Positions 32,770 through 45,176 of a stretch of 64,000 nt of DNA are shown piece after piece. The first letter of the stretch is position 1, and the number at the start of each line of letters is the position of its first letter. The translations under genes were made by a program, and so were the position numbers. Source of the stretch: Nematopogon swammerdamellus (lineage: Eukaryota; Arthropoda; Insecta; Lepidoptera; Adelidae); NCBI GenBank assembly GCA_946902875.1, contig OX336345.1, positions 13,299,395 to 13,363,394 on the forward strand, given 5' to 3'. Below the pieces are notes generated by a model. That model saw only the letters and a list, made by a program, of their open reading frames with translations, had not been told where the DNA came from and did not search any database.

Positions 32770-33505
32770 TCAAGTTTCTGGAAAATACACGTGAGACCGA
32801 GAAAAAAAGCTGCAAAAGAAACAAAAATCGGATCCGGATCGGGCCGAGCCAAAGAATATAAGATCATTCATTCATTCAGCACAGAGCACACGGCTGTCTT
32901 GTCACGTTACGTCACTCACTGTCACTTTTTTTCATCCTTGTGGAAAGACGTGGGTTCTTTGACCGTACAAACACGTATCAGTCACGCGCTAAACCGCTGA
33001 CTGACCTAAATGCTGCGAATTCCGAATTACTTGAAAACACAGCTTGAAAATAAAAACCGTTCAAACCTTCCGGCTTCCAGTGCTGTACTTTAGATACCTA
33101 CCTAGTGAAAGTTCTGTACCTAGAAAAAGGGTAATCTATTTCCTCTGGGAAGAGAAGCATGCATGCAGCTTCATTGTGTCGAAGGCATTTCATAGCCCCT
33201 CTTCACTAAGGAAGGCCATCACCGGCACCTAAGATAAAGAATAGCCTTTATCTTTGATTGGAACCGACAGCTTATTTGACCTAGACCAGCGGCGACTCCT
33301 GGTCCTGAATATTGGGTTGGCTCTGGCTAAGGATTTTTTTTTCATAATTTCATAACTTAGGTACCTACGCGTTAATTTATTTCTACCACAATGAGTTCAA
33401 AAACTGAAAGACGATTACGATATAGATAGTTTATAATATTTAGTTTAAATGATTTATTTTGCTCACTTACGATTTATTTGTCTGGAGATAGGTACCTACT
33501 GGTTG
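32770..33505. other. NOP16 upstream region
   Basis: No gene recognised. This stretch should contain the NOP16 promoter; no TATA box is obvious. Confidence 0.4.
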
Positions 33506-33507
33506 TG

Positions 33508-33783
33508 TCAAAGCAGTCGAGTTGCAGCCGACAACAGCGACGTCTCCTCTGGCACGACGACGACGAGACAGGCATACAAGCTTGAATTGTTACATTTTAT
33601 TTGTACATGAAGTTCACACATTCGTTCCACAGACAAGAAATTTTCGATGACTCGATCGTGAAAATCTTCTTTCTTCCTCAATTTTGTTAGCAACTCCTTT
33701 TCCACAGATATGTAAGAGTGCCAAATTACTGAGTCTCTCTTGTCCTTGAGTGCTCCGTAGATAGCTCGGTAGGAGTTTGCCAT
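33508..33783 (-). CDS. Uncharacterised 91-residue ORF
   Basis: ATG at 33783 opens MANSYRAIYGALKDKRDSVI, then LLTKLRKKEDFHDRVIENF. This is a balanced charged composition unlike the AT-rich spurious ORFs nearby. The last third (SSLYACLVVVVPEE) may be read-through beyond a lost splice site. No family recognised. It could be part of a domesticated or decayed transposase, or chance. Confidence 0.3.
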   Translation of the reverse strand: MANSYRAIYGALKDKRDSVIWHSYISVEKELLTKLRKKEDFHDRVIENFLSVERMCELHVQIKCNNSSLYACLVVVVPEETSLLSAATRLL

Positions 33784-33885
33784 TATAATTACCAATAAAT
33801 CACTTTAAATTTAACAACACTGCACAGGATTCATCCATACAAAGTCCATACCTACATAACGGAATATATGCAGCTATCAACTCGC

Positions 33886-34056
33886 GAGCCAATGCGCACA
33901 CACACGCGCACACAACACACCTAGCCTAGCTCGCTAGTCGCATCGCATCGCACGTCGCACCGCACAGCACAAGAATACTCGTCGTGTGGACGCAGCGCGC
34001 ACACACCCGCACACGCAACACACACACCTAGCTCGCTCGTTAGCTCGCTCTACTCG
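33886..34056. repeat. Low-complexity CpG/CA-rich tract
   Basis: Rich in cgcacaca and tagctcgct repeats, with two similar halves (near 33898 and 33998). It may be promoter-like or simple repeat. Confidence 0.5.
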
Positions 34057-34389
34057 CTACCGCGTCACTAAATGCACTCCCCGCTGCGCCAACTCGAAAG
34101 GCTGATCAGCGGGTCCGCGCGGGACGGGGGGGACATCGGTCGCTTCCGCCTTCTGGAATACGATGGCGCTTCAAAATGTAGCCAACCGGCCAATGAACGC
34201 CTTGATGTGTCGTCATTCGTCGTCGCCCGCGTTTGACGCGCGCGAAATTTCAAATTATCGTGGATTATATGACATAAATAATATAACTCCGAAATTTTTT
34301 CACATTTATTTTAGCCTGATACTTCTGTATTAATGGTGTCATTCATTTTATTCGGTTTGGCGGCGCCAACCTCGCCAACTGAGAGGAGT

Positions 34390-35830
34390 CGCCGCTGACC
34401 TAGACCTAGTCTGTTTCGTGGTCGTAGCGTATAACCACCCATGAAAGAACTTGGGTCGCATGCGGGGGTTGCGAACTTGCGAATACCATATTGGTCTGCC
34501 GCTCTTGAAGGACGGAGGAGACTGTAAAGCCTGACCAGGAATATATGAGGGGCCGCCATATTGCGGAATTTCGTTGGAACTAATTTCTTACACTGGCCAC
34601 AATTATGTTTGATGCTTGATAATCTGTTGTCAATGTCAAAATTGCTTCTGAACTGACATTTAGGTGAAACATTATGTCATTGTAGTGAGATTGTCATGAA
34701 TTGGCCGCCGTAATGTACAAATAGGTAATTATTTTTTGTTCTATCTAGGTGTATCTCTAGCATCTATTTACCGAATAGCAAACAAAAGAGGGACGTAAAT
34801 ATTATTCGTTATGAACAAAAAACACTTTTTAACTTTACAGAAATACGAAACGTACATACATACATATCACACACGCTGAATCCCGACAATCGGGGTAAGC
34901 AGAGTAATCGGTGTTGTGCTGCAAGAACTCTGGTAAATTACAGCACAACACTGACCACCACGTTTCGCAAATTATTCGAACAAGATTCAATCGATCAAGC
35001 AGCAAGTAAGGCACGAAGACCCACCTGCTGCATGACTCGGTGGAAGTACCATGCCAAGGTGAGAGGTGGCGAGCCTGTCGCCCTTTAGCACGGCATCTTG
35101 TCCTTATCCCTTAGTCGCTTTTTACGACATGCACGGGGAGAGATGCAGTGAGGCTATTCTTTTTAAGTACCGGCCCCACACGGTACAAATACGGTACAAA
35201 TACGAAACGTTCGAATAAAAATAGCTTAGGTTAAGTTTTTCTGAACTAGATTTTTTATTAAAAAGTTTAAGTGTTTCAGCAAGTTCGATTAATATTTTTT
35301 TTTAATAATTTGTACACTTTGCTTCAGGACATATCTGCAGATACATGGAAAAAATGTTGTGAACATGTAAATGTCAAGGCTAGTTCTTTTTACATTGACA
35401 TCAAAATATATATAAAAGATGCATTAAATTAAAATACATATTGTATATTTTATTGTGTATTTCAGTGCAAAAGTAAATTTTTAATAAAAACATCGGCCAA
35501 TTCAATATGTGCGTACTATACTGAATGTTGCTATATAAATCTAAAAAGTGGCTCCATCTTGACAGCTCTCATATATTCCTGGTCAGGCTTTACTTGGGGG
35601 AGGGGGGGGGGGGGGGGGGGGGAAATATTATATGCGTAGGGAGAGCGTTCCACAGTTTATCAGTACTGTGGAGGATCTGCACCACGGGGAGCCAAGTCCA
35701 GTCCGGCTGTCGTGGCCTATGTTTAGAATTATATTCTTTGGTTTTGAAGGTCAGTGGCCACATTTCGAGAGGAACAGTTCTACAGAAAATTCATGCAAAA
35801 TGAAAGAGACAACACTGCACTTCCCCGCTA
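34390..35830 (-). mobile_element. LINE 3-prime end split by a MITE
   Basis: On the minus strand, 35830-35591 encodes a degenerate tail with KLWNALPTHIIFPPPP. This matches KLWNALPAHIFPP of the LINE at 57370-57965; the G-run at 35597-35622 encodes the prolines. The 3-prime tail (aacccccgcatgcgacccaa) resumes at 34526. The interrupting element is 34527-35590. Confidence 0.6.
34527..35590. mobile_element. 1064-bp inverted-repeat element with TA duplication
   Basis: Perfect 23-base ends beginning AAGCCTGACCAGGAATATAT, flanked by TA on both sides (34525-34526 and 35591-35592). It is inserted into a LINE tail and is itself invaded by a SINE (34870-35198, minus, containing cacggggagagatgcagtga). Target choice suggests Tc1/mariner-like mobilisation. 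Confidence 0.7.
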
Positions 35831-35839
35831 TTACTGAAT

Positions 35840-36940
35840 TGCCAGTTCCAGGGTTTTATGGGGAAATTTATCAAACTAATTACACGAAGTTAGCACGATT
35901 TTAACAGTTATACATCTGTAAAAAAATACGGAACAGTAAAATATAATATTTTCTCCACATAATTGCTTAATCAGTAATTTCAGACAGTGGTAAGAAAGTT
36001 TTTTTATTCAATTCACATTGAATTAAGCATTTTTACATTTTTTACCTGGTAACATTATGGATTCCAGCATTTAGGAAATTTTACCCAAAGAAAAGAATCA
36101 ACTACGTAAAAACACGAGTTAAGCCTTTTACTATAATTTTTCGTTCGAAAACGAATGCACCAAGCTTGCAGCAAACAGTAAAAGTATTTGGGTGAAGTGC
36201 AGTGTACCTACAGCTTCACGGAGGTAAGAAAAGTGCTTTTGATACTTGTCAATATTTCATATTTTTCCACGATATCTCCTATATTTTCCAAATAACATAA
36301 TGTTAGAGCATGCTATTTATTGGATGCTTGCCTTTGTCTGTAGTACAGAGTAAGTTATTATATTACCCAAGTAGGGTTGTAGTGAAAATTGTCAAAATAA
36401 ACATAACCTGAAAATGTGCAGTATCATATCATCCATTAAATTATGTATGCCGCACGCCTTTGTGTACAGGAAATTGAAATACGCCTCTAGTTCTCTATTA
36501 CGAGAGAAACACAATGAAAAAAAAACAATGCTGCTGGTTAATTAGGTAAGGTTTCTAGTGACTCAGTCCTATCCGATAAATGTACTGCAGCCTTAGAATA
36601 TATTTATGACTCCCCTCTCATTCAACTCCTGCAGTAGCAAACCAATTTTAGGTTACTGTCTGCAACGGCCGACCACAAATCAAAGTATGTAGGTACTAAT
36701 AATCTTATAAATAAAATCTTGGTGTGTTGTTTCCCAGATAACACCATGGAAGTCCGTAAAATGTAGGGCGTCTTCTGCAAAACACACGGTCGAAGCAGCA
36801 CGATCATATCACAGATTTCCTTCACCTAACTTGAACAATTTTGAAAGGTAAGACCAATGGTATGTACAATACTTATGGAAGTCAATCCGAACGGTAAAGA
36901 AAATATGTGAGTGAAATTGACAGCATAAGCTATGAGTCAC
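35840..36940. other. Non-coding stretch
   Basis: AT-rich with no supportable gene. Confidence 0.45.
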
Positions 36941-36942
36941 TC

Positions 36943-37130
36943 AGTTTCTGGGGCTTTACTGGCCTCTCAAGTGCGAGGTTGTGGGTTTGAATCCCAGTCC
37001 TTGTAAAAGTCTTTACAATTTGCCCGTCGTCGCTCCGGCGAGTGAAGGAAAACACTGCAAGGAAATCCTTTCCATCCTTACAAGGTGGTAACACTTACCA
37101 CTGAAAATCAATCAATCAATCAATCCGTAA
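36943..37130 (+). repeat. tRNA-derived SINE
   Basis: The head includes gaggttgtgggtttgaatccc, a B-box-like sequence. A body follows, and then a (aatc)n tail near 37108-37142. Confidence 0.6.
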
Positions 37131-37265
37131 CCAATCAATCAATTTGCTACTACGCCACGGCATGCCGTCAGCCAGCGGGCTGAACAGTTAATACAAATGC
37201 GCACGCAGTCACGGGTAAATTTCTAGTATTATATACATACATGCTCATTACTCATAATATGTTAC

Positions 37266-37740
37266 AGGTGAGCTGCCCCTGCAAGCAGTGACAACGGCGA
37301 ACCTCGTAGAAGATGTGGACCAGCTCTTTGGGCAACAACACAAGCAAGCCATTAAACATTGAAAGTGGTAAGGAGCGAGGGCCATTCCACCTTCCCAAAA
37401 TGAGTGGATTGCTACAATAGAAGCACTTGAGCGTTTGTTTAAAATGTTACAAAGTCTAGACTTTTATTTAGTCTCAATGAACTGTCTAAATCAAGACAAT
37501 TTAGAAAACATGTTTGGGGGCGTAAGATCGAGCTGTGGAAATAACAACAATCCCACTAAAAACTAAAAACTGTGACGATTAGTGGCATAGTGGCGCACAG
37601 TCGTAGTACAAAATGTATCTTACAAGGTCAGTCACATTTAATAAATAATTTAGAAAACTTCATTTGTAAAGCACCCCAGCTCAAACAGATAAAGACGAAT
37701 TGTTTTATGAAATGTTCGAGGAAATCGTGCATTTGTAATT
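37266..37740 (+). pseudogene. P-element/THAP9-like transposase C-terminal relic
   Basis: After a ttacag acceptor the frame reads ELPLQAVTTANLVEDVDQLF. After a stop comes FYLVSMNCLNQDNLENMFGG and VRSSCGNNNNPT. The LNQDxLExxF...GxxNNNPT signature is the conserved C-terminal block of P-type transposases. Stops make it non-functional. Taken with the THAP exon at 31745, it suggests one old P-like insertion spread over about 6 kb. Confidence 0.6.
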
Positions 37741-38071
37741 ATATGTAACGGTAATATTGTAAGTATGTAGTAATATGAGAATGTTCATTATATATAAGCA
37801 TTGATTTATGAGTTATTATGTACATACTTGTTATAAGCCAAGTTGTAGACGAATTTCACCATATAAAAAATTGTTAATAGAAAAACAAACAAAAAAAGAT
37901 CATAAAACAAACTTATTATGTACAGTTTCCTATGTTGTACGGTTTGTGCCAATTATTTGGATGAAATTGCTTATTTACTTTAATATTTACTTGTGTAATA
38001 GTTTACTTGTACAAACACTTCATTTCGTAATAAAAGAGCATTTGCTGTGTACTCATGATGTTATTTATTTG

Positions 38072-38201
38072 GCACATTTAGCTAAACTGTGACCATCTCA
38101 CATTGATAGTTCTAAAATTGTCAGTTCTGCCTGCTCAGTCAGAGTGGGCTGACAATTTTAGAAATATCAGTGTGAAATGGTCACAGTTTGGCTAAATGTG
38201 C
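38072..38201. mobile_element. 130-bp hairpin MITE
   Basis: gcacatttagctaaactgtg at the left pairs with cacagtttggctaaatgtgc at the right. The arms extend for about 55 bases with few mismatches. Confidence 0.75.
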
Positions 38202-38985
38202 AGTACCTACTAAAAATAAATTTAATTCGAAATTCCCGCCAATTCCCGCCAAGTGCTAGTTCTGAAGGACGCCGGTGGCCGCATTTGGCGCCACCAAGGT
38301 TAAAACATAGGCAAACAAATTTTGTATGGGCTTGTGCTTCTTCTACGCCCTAGTAGTATTATATTCTTTGATCTGCACTCTAATGGATGCACCCTATTTT
38401 TTTTAGCTTGAAACGAAAAAAATAAATACTTAGGATTAGGCCCTGACTTCATGCATCCGTTTCCCCCGGAGTTGACTAAAATAGGCCACACCCCCCGGTG
38501 CGAGCGACAGACAGAGTGAGAACTTCATGATCATGCGGTCCGCCACCTGAAAGACCTGCTTGATCCTACAAAAGCTCCTTTAGCTCCTTTCGGCAAACTT
38601 CGGCTCGAAGGAGGAATGTGTGGTATGTATGATGAGTCATCAATCATCCATCATACATGATGACATCATTGATGACGGAGGTTACACGCTAGGTTAGGCA
38701 TCAGTTCAGTCCATCAGTCTGGTTAAACCATGGTCATGCATGGTCCAGCCAGACTGACCGTTTAATCTACTTTGATGGATGGATAGTTTGGACTGATGGA
38801 CCAGACTGATGGATTTTAAAATATTTTGATACTAGACTGATGGCAGACTGATAGTGCGAATGCATTTTACGTCTGGCGTCAGTCTGGCGTCAATCTGGTC
38901 GTGACCAAGGTCACGGACTGAACTATGAGTGATGTTGTGTGGGATGTATTAGTGATGTTTTGCTGGTTTAAACGCGTGGTATAGT
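38202..38985. other. Non-coding, locally repetitive
   Basis: Contains many agactgatgg, atgatg and ccagactgac words between 38620 and 38900, forming several small inverted repeats. No gene. Confidence 0.5.
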
Positions 38986-39240
38986 GCGTTCCAACTAAAT
39001 GTTCCCTTCGCCGTTATGTTGGCTCCACTGCCAGTGTCACTGTCAGTGCTTAAATTCCTGTTGCCAGATTGTGAAGATTATATTACCTAATAATGTAATC
39101 GGTATTACATTACCGTATAATAAATAGGTTTTATACTGATAATTACGGGTAAATCTGTACACATAGCAACCCTCAACGCTATTTTGACAGATAGACAGTG
39201 GAGCCAACATAACGGCGAAGGGAACCTTTATATGGAACGC
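38986..39240. mobile_element. 255-bp MITE
   Basis: Left gcgttcc...gttcccttcgccgttatgtt pairs with right aacataacggcgaagggaac...ggaacgc; the arms are about 48 bases. Confidence 0.75.
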
Positions 39241-39560
39241 TCTCTAGCAATAGCAATAGCAGGTCCAGGTGGCCCGCGGGTTTGACACCTGAAAGCTCTG
39301 GCAGCTCCACCCATCCTACGGCACGGGTTGACTCGGCTCGAAACGAAACACTCGGCTTGAAACGAAACGTAACAAAAATGACATGCACCGCCTCAACATT
39401 ATATTAGTGTTAATATAGAGAATCACTATATTAACCCTTGTTATTTTTTTTAAACCACCAAAACATCACTCATACATACCACACAACATCACTCATAGTC
39501 ATACCAAACATTCCTTAGAGCCGAAGTTTGCCGAAACGATCTAAAGGATCCGGAAGTGTC

Positions 39561-39700
39561 TATTCGTAGGTATACCTGCATGCAGGTATACCTACGAATA
39601 GCCCTGTCCGATCGGGAATGTCTATTCGTTGGTATACCTACGAATAACCCTGTCCGATCGGGCATGTCTATTCGTAGGTAAACATGCATGCAGGTATGCA
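39561..39700. repeat. Array of palindromes including a 40-bp perfect palindrome
   Basis: 39561-39600 is exactly self-complementary; its first half is tattcgtaggtatacctgca. It is followed by spaced near-copies sharing cctgtccgatcggg(a/c)atgtctattcgt. Related words (tacctacgaa) recur to about 39980. Confidence 0.85.
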
Positions 39701-40107
39701 AACTGCACTATGGAAGTTTTCAACGAAACGTAACAAAAATCACATGCGCCGCCTCAACATTAGGTTAGGGTTAAATTATATTTAACCCTGGTTATTTTTT
39801 TTTAAACCAACCCGCATAGTGCAGTTCGTACCTACGAATACCCCATACCTGCGAATAGCACTGTCCCGCCTGGTAGGTCTATTCGTAGGAAATCAAATAG
39901 GACATCAGTTCTTAGTTAATAATCTCTGTTTGGCATACCTATTACGAGTTAATAATCTATGTTTGGCGTACCTACGAACAGCCCTGCCTGCCCAAAGGAT
40001 AGGAGTGGCTCGGGATCAATTCTGTTGGCTCTCGCTGACAGCTGTGACATAGAGCCGAAAGCGAATCAAGGGAATTCGATATTCGTTTGTTCGTTTAAGT
40101 GATTTCG

Positions 40108-40180
40108 TGGCTCAGTGGTCAGGGTCTAGGACTAGTAGTTTTATGACCTGGGTTCGAATCCCACAAAATCTTTTTGGGTT
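40108..40180 (+). repeat. tRNA-derived SINE head
   Basis: cgtggctcagtggtcagggt (A-box-like) and ctgggttcgaatcccac (B-box-like), followed by T-rich sequence. The cloverleaf is incomplete, so it was not called as a tRNA gene. Confidence 0.55.
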
Positions 40181-40359
40181 TTTTTTGGTTTTTTTCTTTT
40201 TTAAGCAATGTTACGGTGTTGTTTTAGGGTGTTTAGTTTTTTTTATAACCACCTAAGAATTATTTTCGGAAATACAAACTTGTAACAAAAACGACATGCA
40301 CCGCCTCAACATTAGGTTAGGGTTAATATAAAGAAGATGCGTCGCTATCTATAAATTAA

Positions 40360-41030
40360 CCCTGGTTTTGACGTGATGACGTCACATCTTATAAATTGAT
40401 GAACACCGGCTGCACGCACGAAGAAGTGTCACGTTCCAACTAAACCTGTGTGTGCAAGCGAGAGCGCGATAGAGAGGCATATACAATAGTAGGAAATACA
40501 AAATATATTTGTCCGTCTTTTGCGAGCCTCGAACCCGCGGTCCCTGCCACCAATATATTGTGACCGACCAGACGTCTTAAACCACACAGCTAATCGGTCG
40601 TGTACTTATGAATCGAATTTGGGAACAGTTGGTGAAGATTTCATGGAGCGACATCTAGCGTCCACATCTAGCGTCAATAGTAAATGAAATACTTCAGCGG
40701 CACCTATTTACTTGATTTCACAGTTAGGTAGCTGTTGCAACGTTGTACATGTAGATGGCGTTATGTAGGTTTGAGTTCCAACACGATGTTTATATTGATA
40801 ATTAATATTATTGGCTTTTTAGATTTTTTAAATATAAAATAAACAAAAATTAATAGTCGTTAATTATCACATCTTTATCATGTACTTAAATTAATTTTAC
40901 ATATTTTATATTCTACAAAAACATATCCGCCGGAACTGATTTTGTATCTGATTTCGCACTTTATATACTTTATGACGTCATCACGTAAAACTATCGTCCG
41001 TAAACCGACTTTACAGGCAACCAATTTTTT
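40360..41030 (-). repeat. Dispersed element, mirror copy of 28260-28832
   Basis: Reverse complement of copy 1, including cgaacccgcggtccctgcca and the end tacgtcatcacg-type word near 40975. It has indels and a longer centre. Confidence 0.7.
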
Positions 41031-41639
41031 TTTAAACCACCAAAACAGTTTGTATATTTCCGAAAAAATAAAAATTTCTTAGGAGGAGAACTGTCAGTGA
41101 GAGACATCAGAATTGATCCCGAGCCACTCGTCAAAGGATCCGTAGTAGGAGCCAGTAGCTCTTTCAGGTGGCGGACCGGGAGGCCCGCACATTTCTAGCA
41201 AAGAATTTATTCTAATATTTTCTAGTTTTGGCCTGAAGACTATGCCTGAGCCTGAAGCGTCTATTAGTTTTATTATGCCAATGCTGTGGCGCCATCAATT
41301 TATAGCACTAACAGCTTGAAGCCTATGCGTGCTTTGTGTACTTTTTTTTCTCCGGAGTGCACTCTTAAATGTTTTTGTAGCCAAATTTGTAGCTAGTTAT
41401 GTATAAATAAGCTATGTACAATATATACTAATCGATTCTTAGCATGTTTCTTGTATGGGGAGCCCCTTAACTCTTTCTTTTTGATTTATTTATTATTTGT
41501 TGACATATCCGCCAAACACATATTCTGTGAAAATGTCAAGCAGCTAGGTACCTACACGAGTACCTATTATTTATTACAGATCAAAAGACACAGCACTCAG
41601 ATGGACAGAGAGACAGGACAGACAGGTGGCATAGGCTTA

Positions 41640-42850
41640 GTAATAGCACAGAATAGAAAAGAGTACTCCGTACAGAAGCTTCTCTGTACACACACTCACA
41701 AAGAAATAGCTACTCTGCGACGACTCGCACAGAGCTGCATGCCTAAACACGATAACCACCTACATTTCGCTTCTCTTTCTGTCGCGTAACTCTATCTCGA
41801 AAGCGCGTCGTTCAGCGCGTGTAAGGGCTGTGTCTTTGGGCTGTCTTATTGTGAGGAATAAAATGAAGATGATACCTACAAACTTTTATCGTTCTAGCTA
41901 CCAACAATACGATATTTAACTACGGCAAATTCATGCGAACAAATTCATGCATGCGTTAGCGTCACAATTAGTTTCTCACATGGAAGCGTGCAACCTTCCA
42001 GTGATAGTTTTGTTTGATCAATTTTAATGATCATCTACAATGTATTTACCTATTGTTTTATTAGTCTTTTTTATTGTATAAAAACCCACATTGAGACAGA
42101 GAACGAATGATTGTTCGGCGGGTGGCCGAGTGGTTTGGGCATCGGCTTCTCATGCGAGAGGTCCGAGGTTCGAATCCGATCGGCGTGTAACCAATGAGTT
42201 TTTTCTGACGAAAAAATTTACGTGCATACCTGCACCTGCTGCTTCACCGTTCGGAACCGGTGTAAAACTGTAGGTCCCTTCCCTAGCCCTTACTAGGCGG
42301 TAGGCTCAAATTGTAGCCGACTGGGTTGATACCACCGTACTAGATGTAAGATGGCCGCATAACAGCCTCGGCTGTGTTCTCCTCTAGTCCAGTATAGCCA
42401 GCAATCCAGGGAAGTCTCCAGTATGGCACCTACCTTCTTGGAGGGGATATTGGCTGGTCGGAGCATGCACTTTGTCCCCGCGGACACAGGCACCCATAAC
42501 ATAAAAAAAAATTCTATCCTTATACGAATTAGGCCATACGTACCTACATACCATGCTGTTCGGCGGCGTCATATAACTAATGTTATTGGCAATATGATAA
42601 TATTATTTTAAATCTATGACCTCCTACTAATATGAATAAATAAATTAGGTACTAGAAAGAAATCAAAATGCAGCACAATAATGACGTGATTTCGACATTT
42701 CTAAATTCGAAACGAAACGTAGTAGATGCGCGGTGGCGCACGCTCGCTCTGTAGCGGTAGCCCACTGTTACTTGTACATTAATCGGTACGCCAAGCGGTA
42801 GGCGTTTAACGCGCGACCTTGAGCGAGTGACGAAGGCCTGGTAATAGGCT
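41640..42850 (-). repeat. THAP-exon-bearing repeat, mirror copy of 62520-63380
   Basis: Read on the minus strand this matches 62520-63380 over nearly its whole length. The THAP exon is reduced to MSKSRHYC plus a few residues by an internal deletion near 42660-42690. A SINE-B (42115-42512) interrupts the copy. Confidence 0.75.
42115..42512 (+). repeat. Full-length SINE-B with tRNA-like head
   Basis: The head ggcgggtggccgagtggttt and gaggttcgaatccgatc resemble A and B boxes of a tRNA gene. It runs through the SINE-B body to an A-run at about 42503-42511. It is the best-preserved copy in the window. Confidence 0.75.
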
Positions 42851-43098
42851 TGCGTGCACGTGGATACGGAACCCGAAAAAAAACATTGAAAATGTGTTGA
42901 ACAACACTATCAATGCCTTTTATTGATTAAACACATTATAAATACCAATATTTTATTTAATCAGTAAACCCTATGTTAAATAAAAATTTACCTAATCTAA
43001 TTTGAATGCAAAATGCATCTTTCTGTATTTATTATCTAAAATAGGTACCCAGATTGTAAAACCCCGTACAAGTTATACAAAATAATTTTTTAGCAGCA

Positions 43099-43515
43099 TA
43101 AAGCTTAGTTTACACTTACGATAACATTGCTAATATGTTTTATTTTAACCAATGTTACAGAATTATGTACAAATTGTTAATAACAATTTACAAAAATGTT
43201 ATTTCGAATTTTAAAATGTTATTACCATTTTGTTGCCATCATTATTCATTATTTACATTCAATACATTACAACTCAATTTATATATATTATATATGATAT
43301 GATAACTTATTAACTTTTCCCCCAACATTGTTGATACAATTTTACAGTCGACTTCAAAATATGATAACAAACCTATTTGTTACCTATTTATTGATTACCT
43401 ATTTGTTTTAATTTGCAATCTTTTATTTTGTTATTTGTTAGCAACATGTGTTAACACTGTTCAACAAAGTTATCAATATTTTATTATAAATTATTCAGTG
43501 TAAACTAGGCTTTAC
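43099..43515. mobile_element. 417-bp MITE
   Basis: taaagcttagtttacact at the left and agtgtaaactaggcttta at the right. The interior is AT-rich with many gttaataac-like words. Confidence 0.65.
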
Positions 43516-44725
43516 AGTAGTGTTCCGTCTTTAATGGTGTACAATAATTATATTCATTGCAAAAAGTGAGTTTTCAATAGTGGCGAAAATCTGCAGAATT
43601 TCTAGTAAATGTTATGTGGAAATCCAAAGCAATAATGAACAATTGAGTAAGAAATGTGTCAAAAAGTAACAAATAAGTAGGTACTTGCACTTTGTTGCAA
43701 AAGTTCTTTTATAGGACCACTGATAGCACCGAGCGTCGAGTATTCGTGTGGCAGAATGGTTTCGCTCCAACACCAATACAAGGAACTTTTGGTTGCAAAC
43801 AAAGTCATCACAATATCATCATATTCATCAGTTCATTCGAAAATATTAATTTGTGAATAAAGAGGTTTTACTATACACAATAGCAGTCAGACTAGTTATT
43901 TTGCTTTAGAAGTTAAGGCGCTTCTGTTATAACGAGAAAATACATTCATATCCATTTACCCCATTCCCGAATAATAATTTGAATAAATAACATTCAATAG
44001 CCTCCTTTTTTACCTCTCGAGCGTTGGCGTCGACAAGTGGTTGACGTGCCAGAAAAAAAAAACCCAAAGCATCGCCTTCGACCACGCGTCAACAGCAACA
44101 GTGCCTTAATATATATATTTATATTATATTTGGTGTTTTTGGTTGATGTGTTTAACCCGAGTCTCCACCTATGTATTAAATATGCTTTTTAGAGTGATGT
44201 TTTTTATGTTTTTGTATAAGTGTGACATCGAAAATAAGTGAATTGCAATTTGGATTAAAACACAGGTCAGTGTAGGAAATTTTGTCAAGATTACTCCCAT
44301 GGTCAATTTTGTTGTAAGTGCTCATACATATTTTTCCAAACATTTTAGCTTCCGTAAATCTTGTGCATATTGGATCGTTGACATCAAAACTGCGGACAAT
44401 CAGGGCACTTATGCTTGCGCAGGCGCCGACGCTCGAGGGGTTAAGTCATTCATACCAATTACTTATTGTTGACTTAAGAATCAACCCCTCAAATTGTTAC
44501 AATAATATGCTGAACTAAACTAGCTTTGAGGTTTGTCATTTTAATTCATAGCAACTATAACATTGACTATTTACATGTCACATGGTGTTCATGTCGCAGG
44601 GTTATTGTATTGTAACATCCGGTTTAATAGAAAAACTCTGAACTTGGCGTTTAAATTCAGTGTTATTGTATGAAATTGTCACAATTTGCTATAACCATGA
44701 CCAACACATTGGTAGGCAATATTGC
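43516..44725. other. Non-coding stretch
   Basis: No gene, RNA or element end could be supported. Confidence 0.45.
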
Positions 44726-44760
44726 CTAGTAATATTGTAAAAATTTTACAATATTACTAG
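44726..44760. repeat. Perfect 35-bp palindrome
   Basis: ctagtaatattgtaaaa, one central base, then the exact reverse complement. Confidence 0.8.
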
Positions 44761-45176
44761 CATCTGGGTTTTTATAATGAACCCAGGGTTATTATAATAA
44801 ACAGGACCTTAAATTAACCCTGCGATTTCTATAAGCTGGATAGATTTCTGTATACACTATTCAGAATACACCCATTGGTGTATGTATTGAAAGTTCATTT
44901 GTTCCATCTCTCTCACATAATAAGGTTAAGTCGTCTGTGCACATAATACCTAGTCAAATGGTACACAGTGACTTGGAAATTGGAAATTGGAGAGGCGTAT
45001 GTCCAGCAATGGATGCTTACACGCTGACTGACTGGCTGACACAGTGACTGTGAAAGAGATGGAATGTTTGAGTTTAGGATCAAATATCTTTACATTTGCA
45101 GCTAATACTCAACCTCGACCTTAGGAATGCTCGCTACATCTTGTTTTGAGTATTTGGACAAATTACTATCAGTCAT

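Noticed and set aside
34311..34559. 82-residue minus ORF
   Set aside because: It straddles the junction of a LINE 3-prime tail and a MITE end, so it is a chance frame.
42115..42190. tRNA gene
   Set aside because: A- and B-box-like words are present, but the arms do not fold into a proper cloverleaf and the segment is the head of a repeated SINE.
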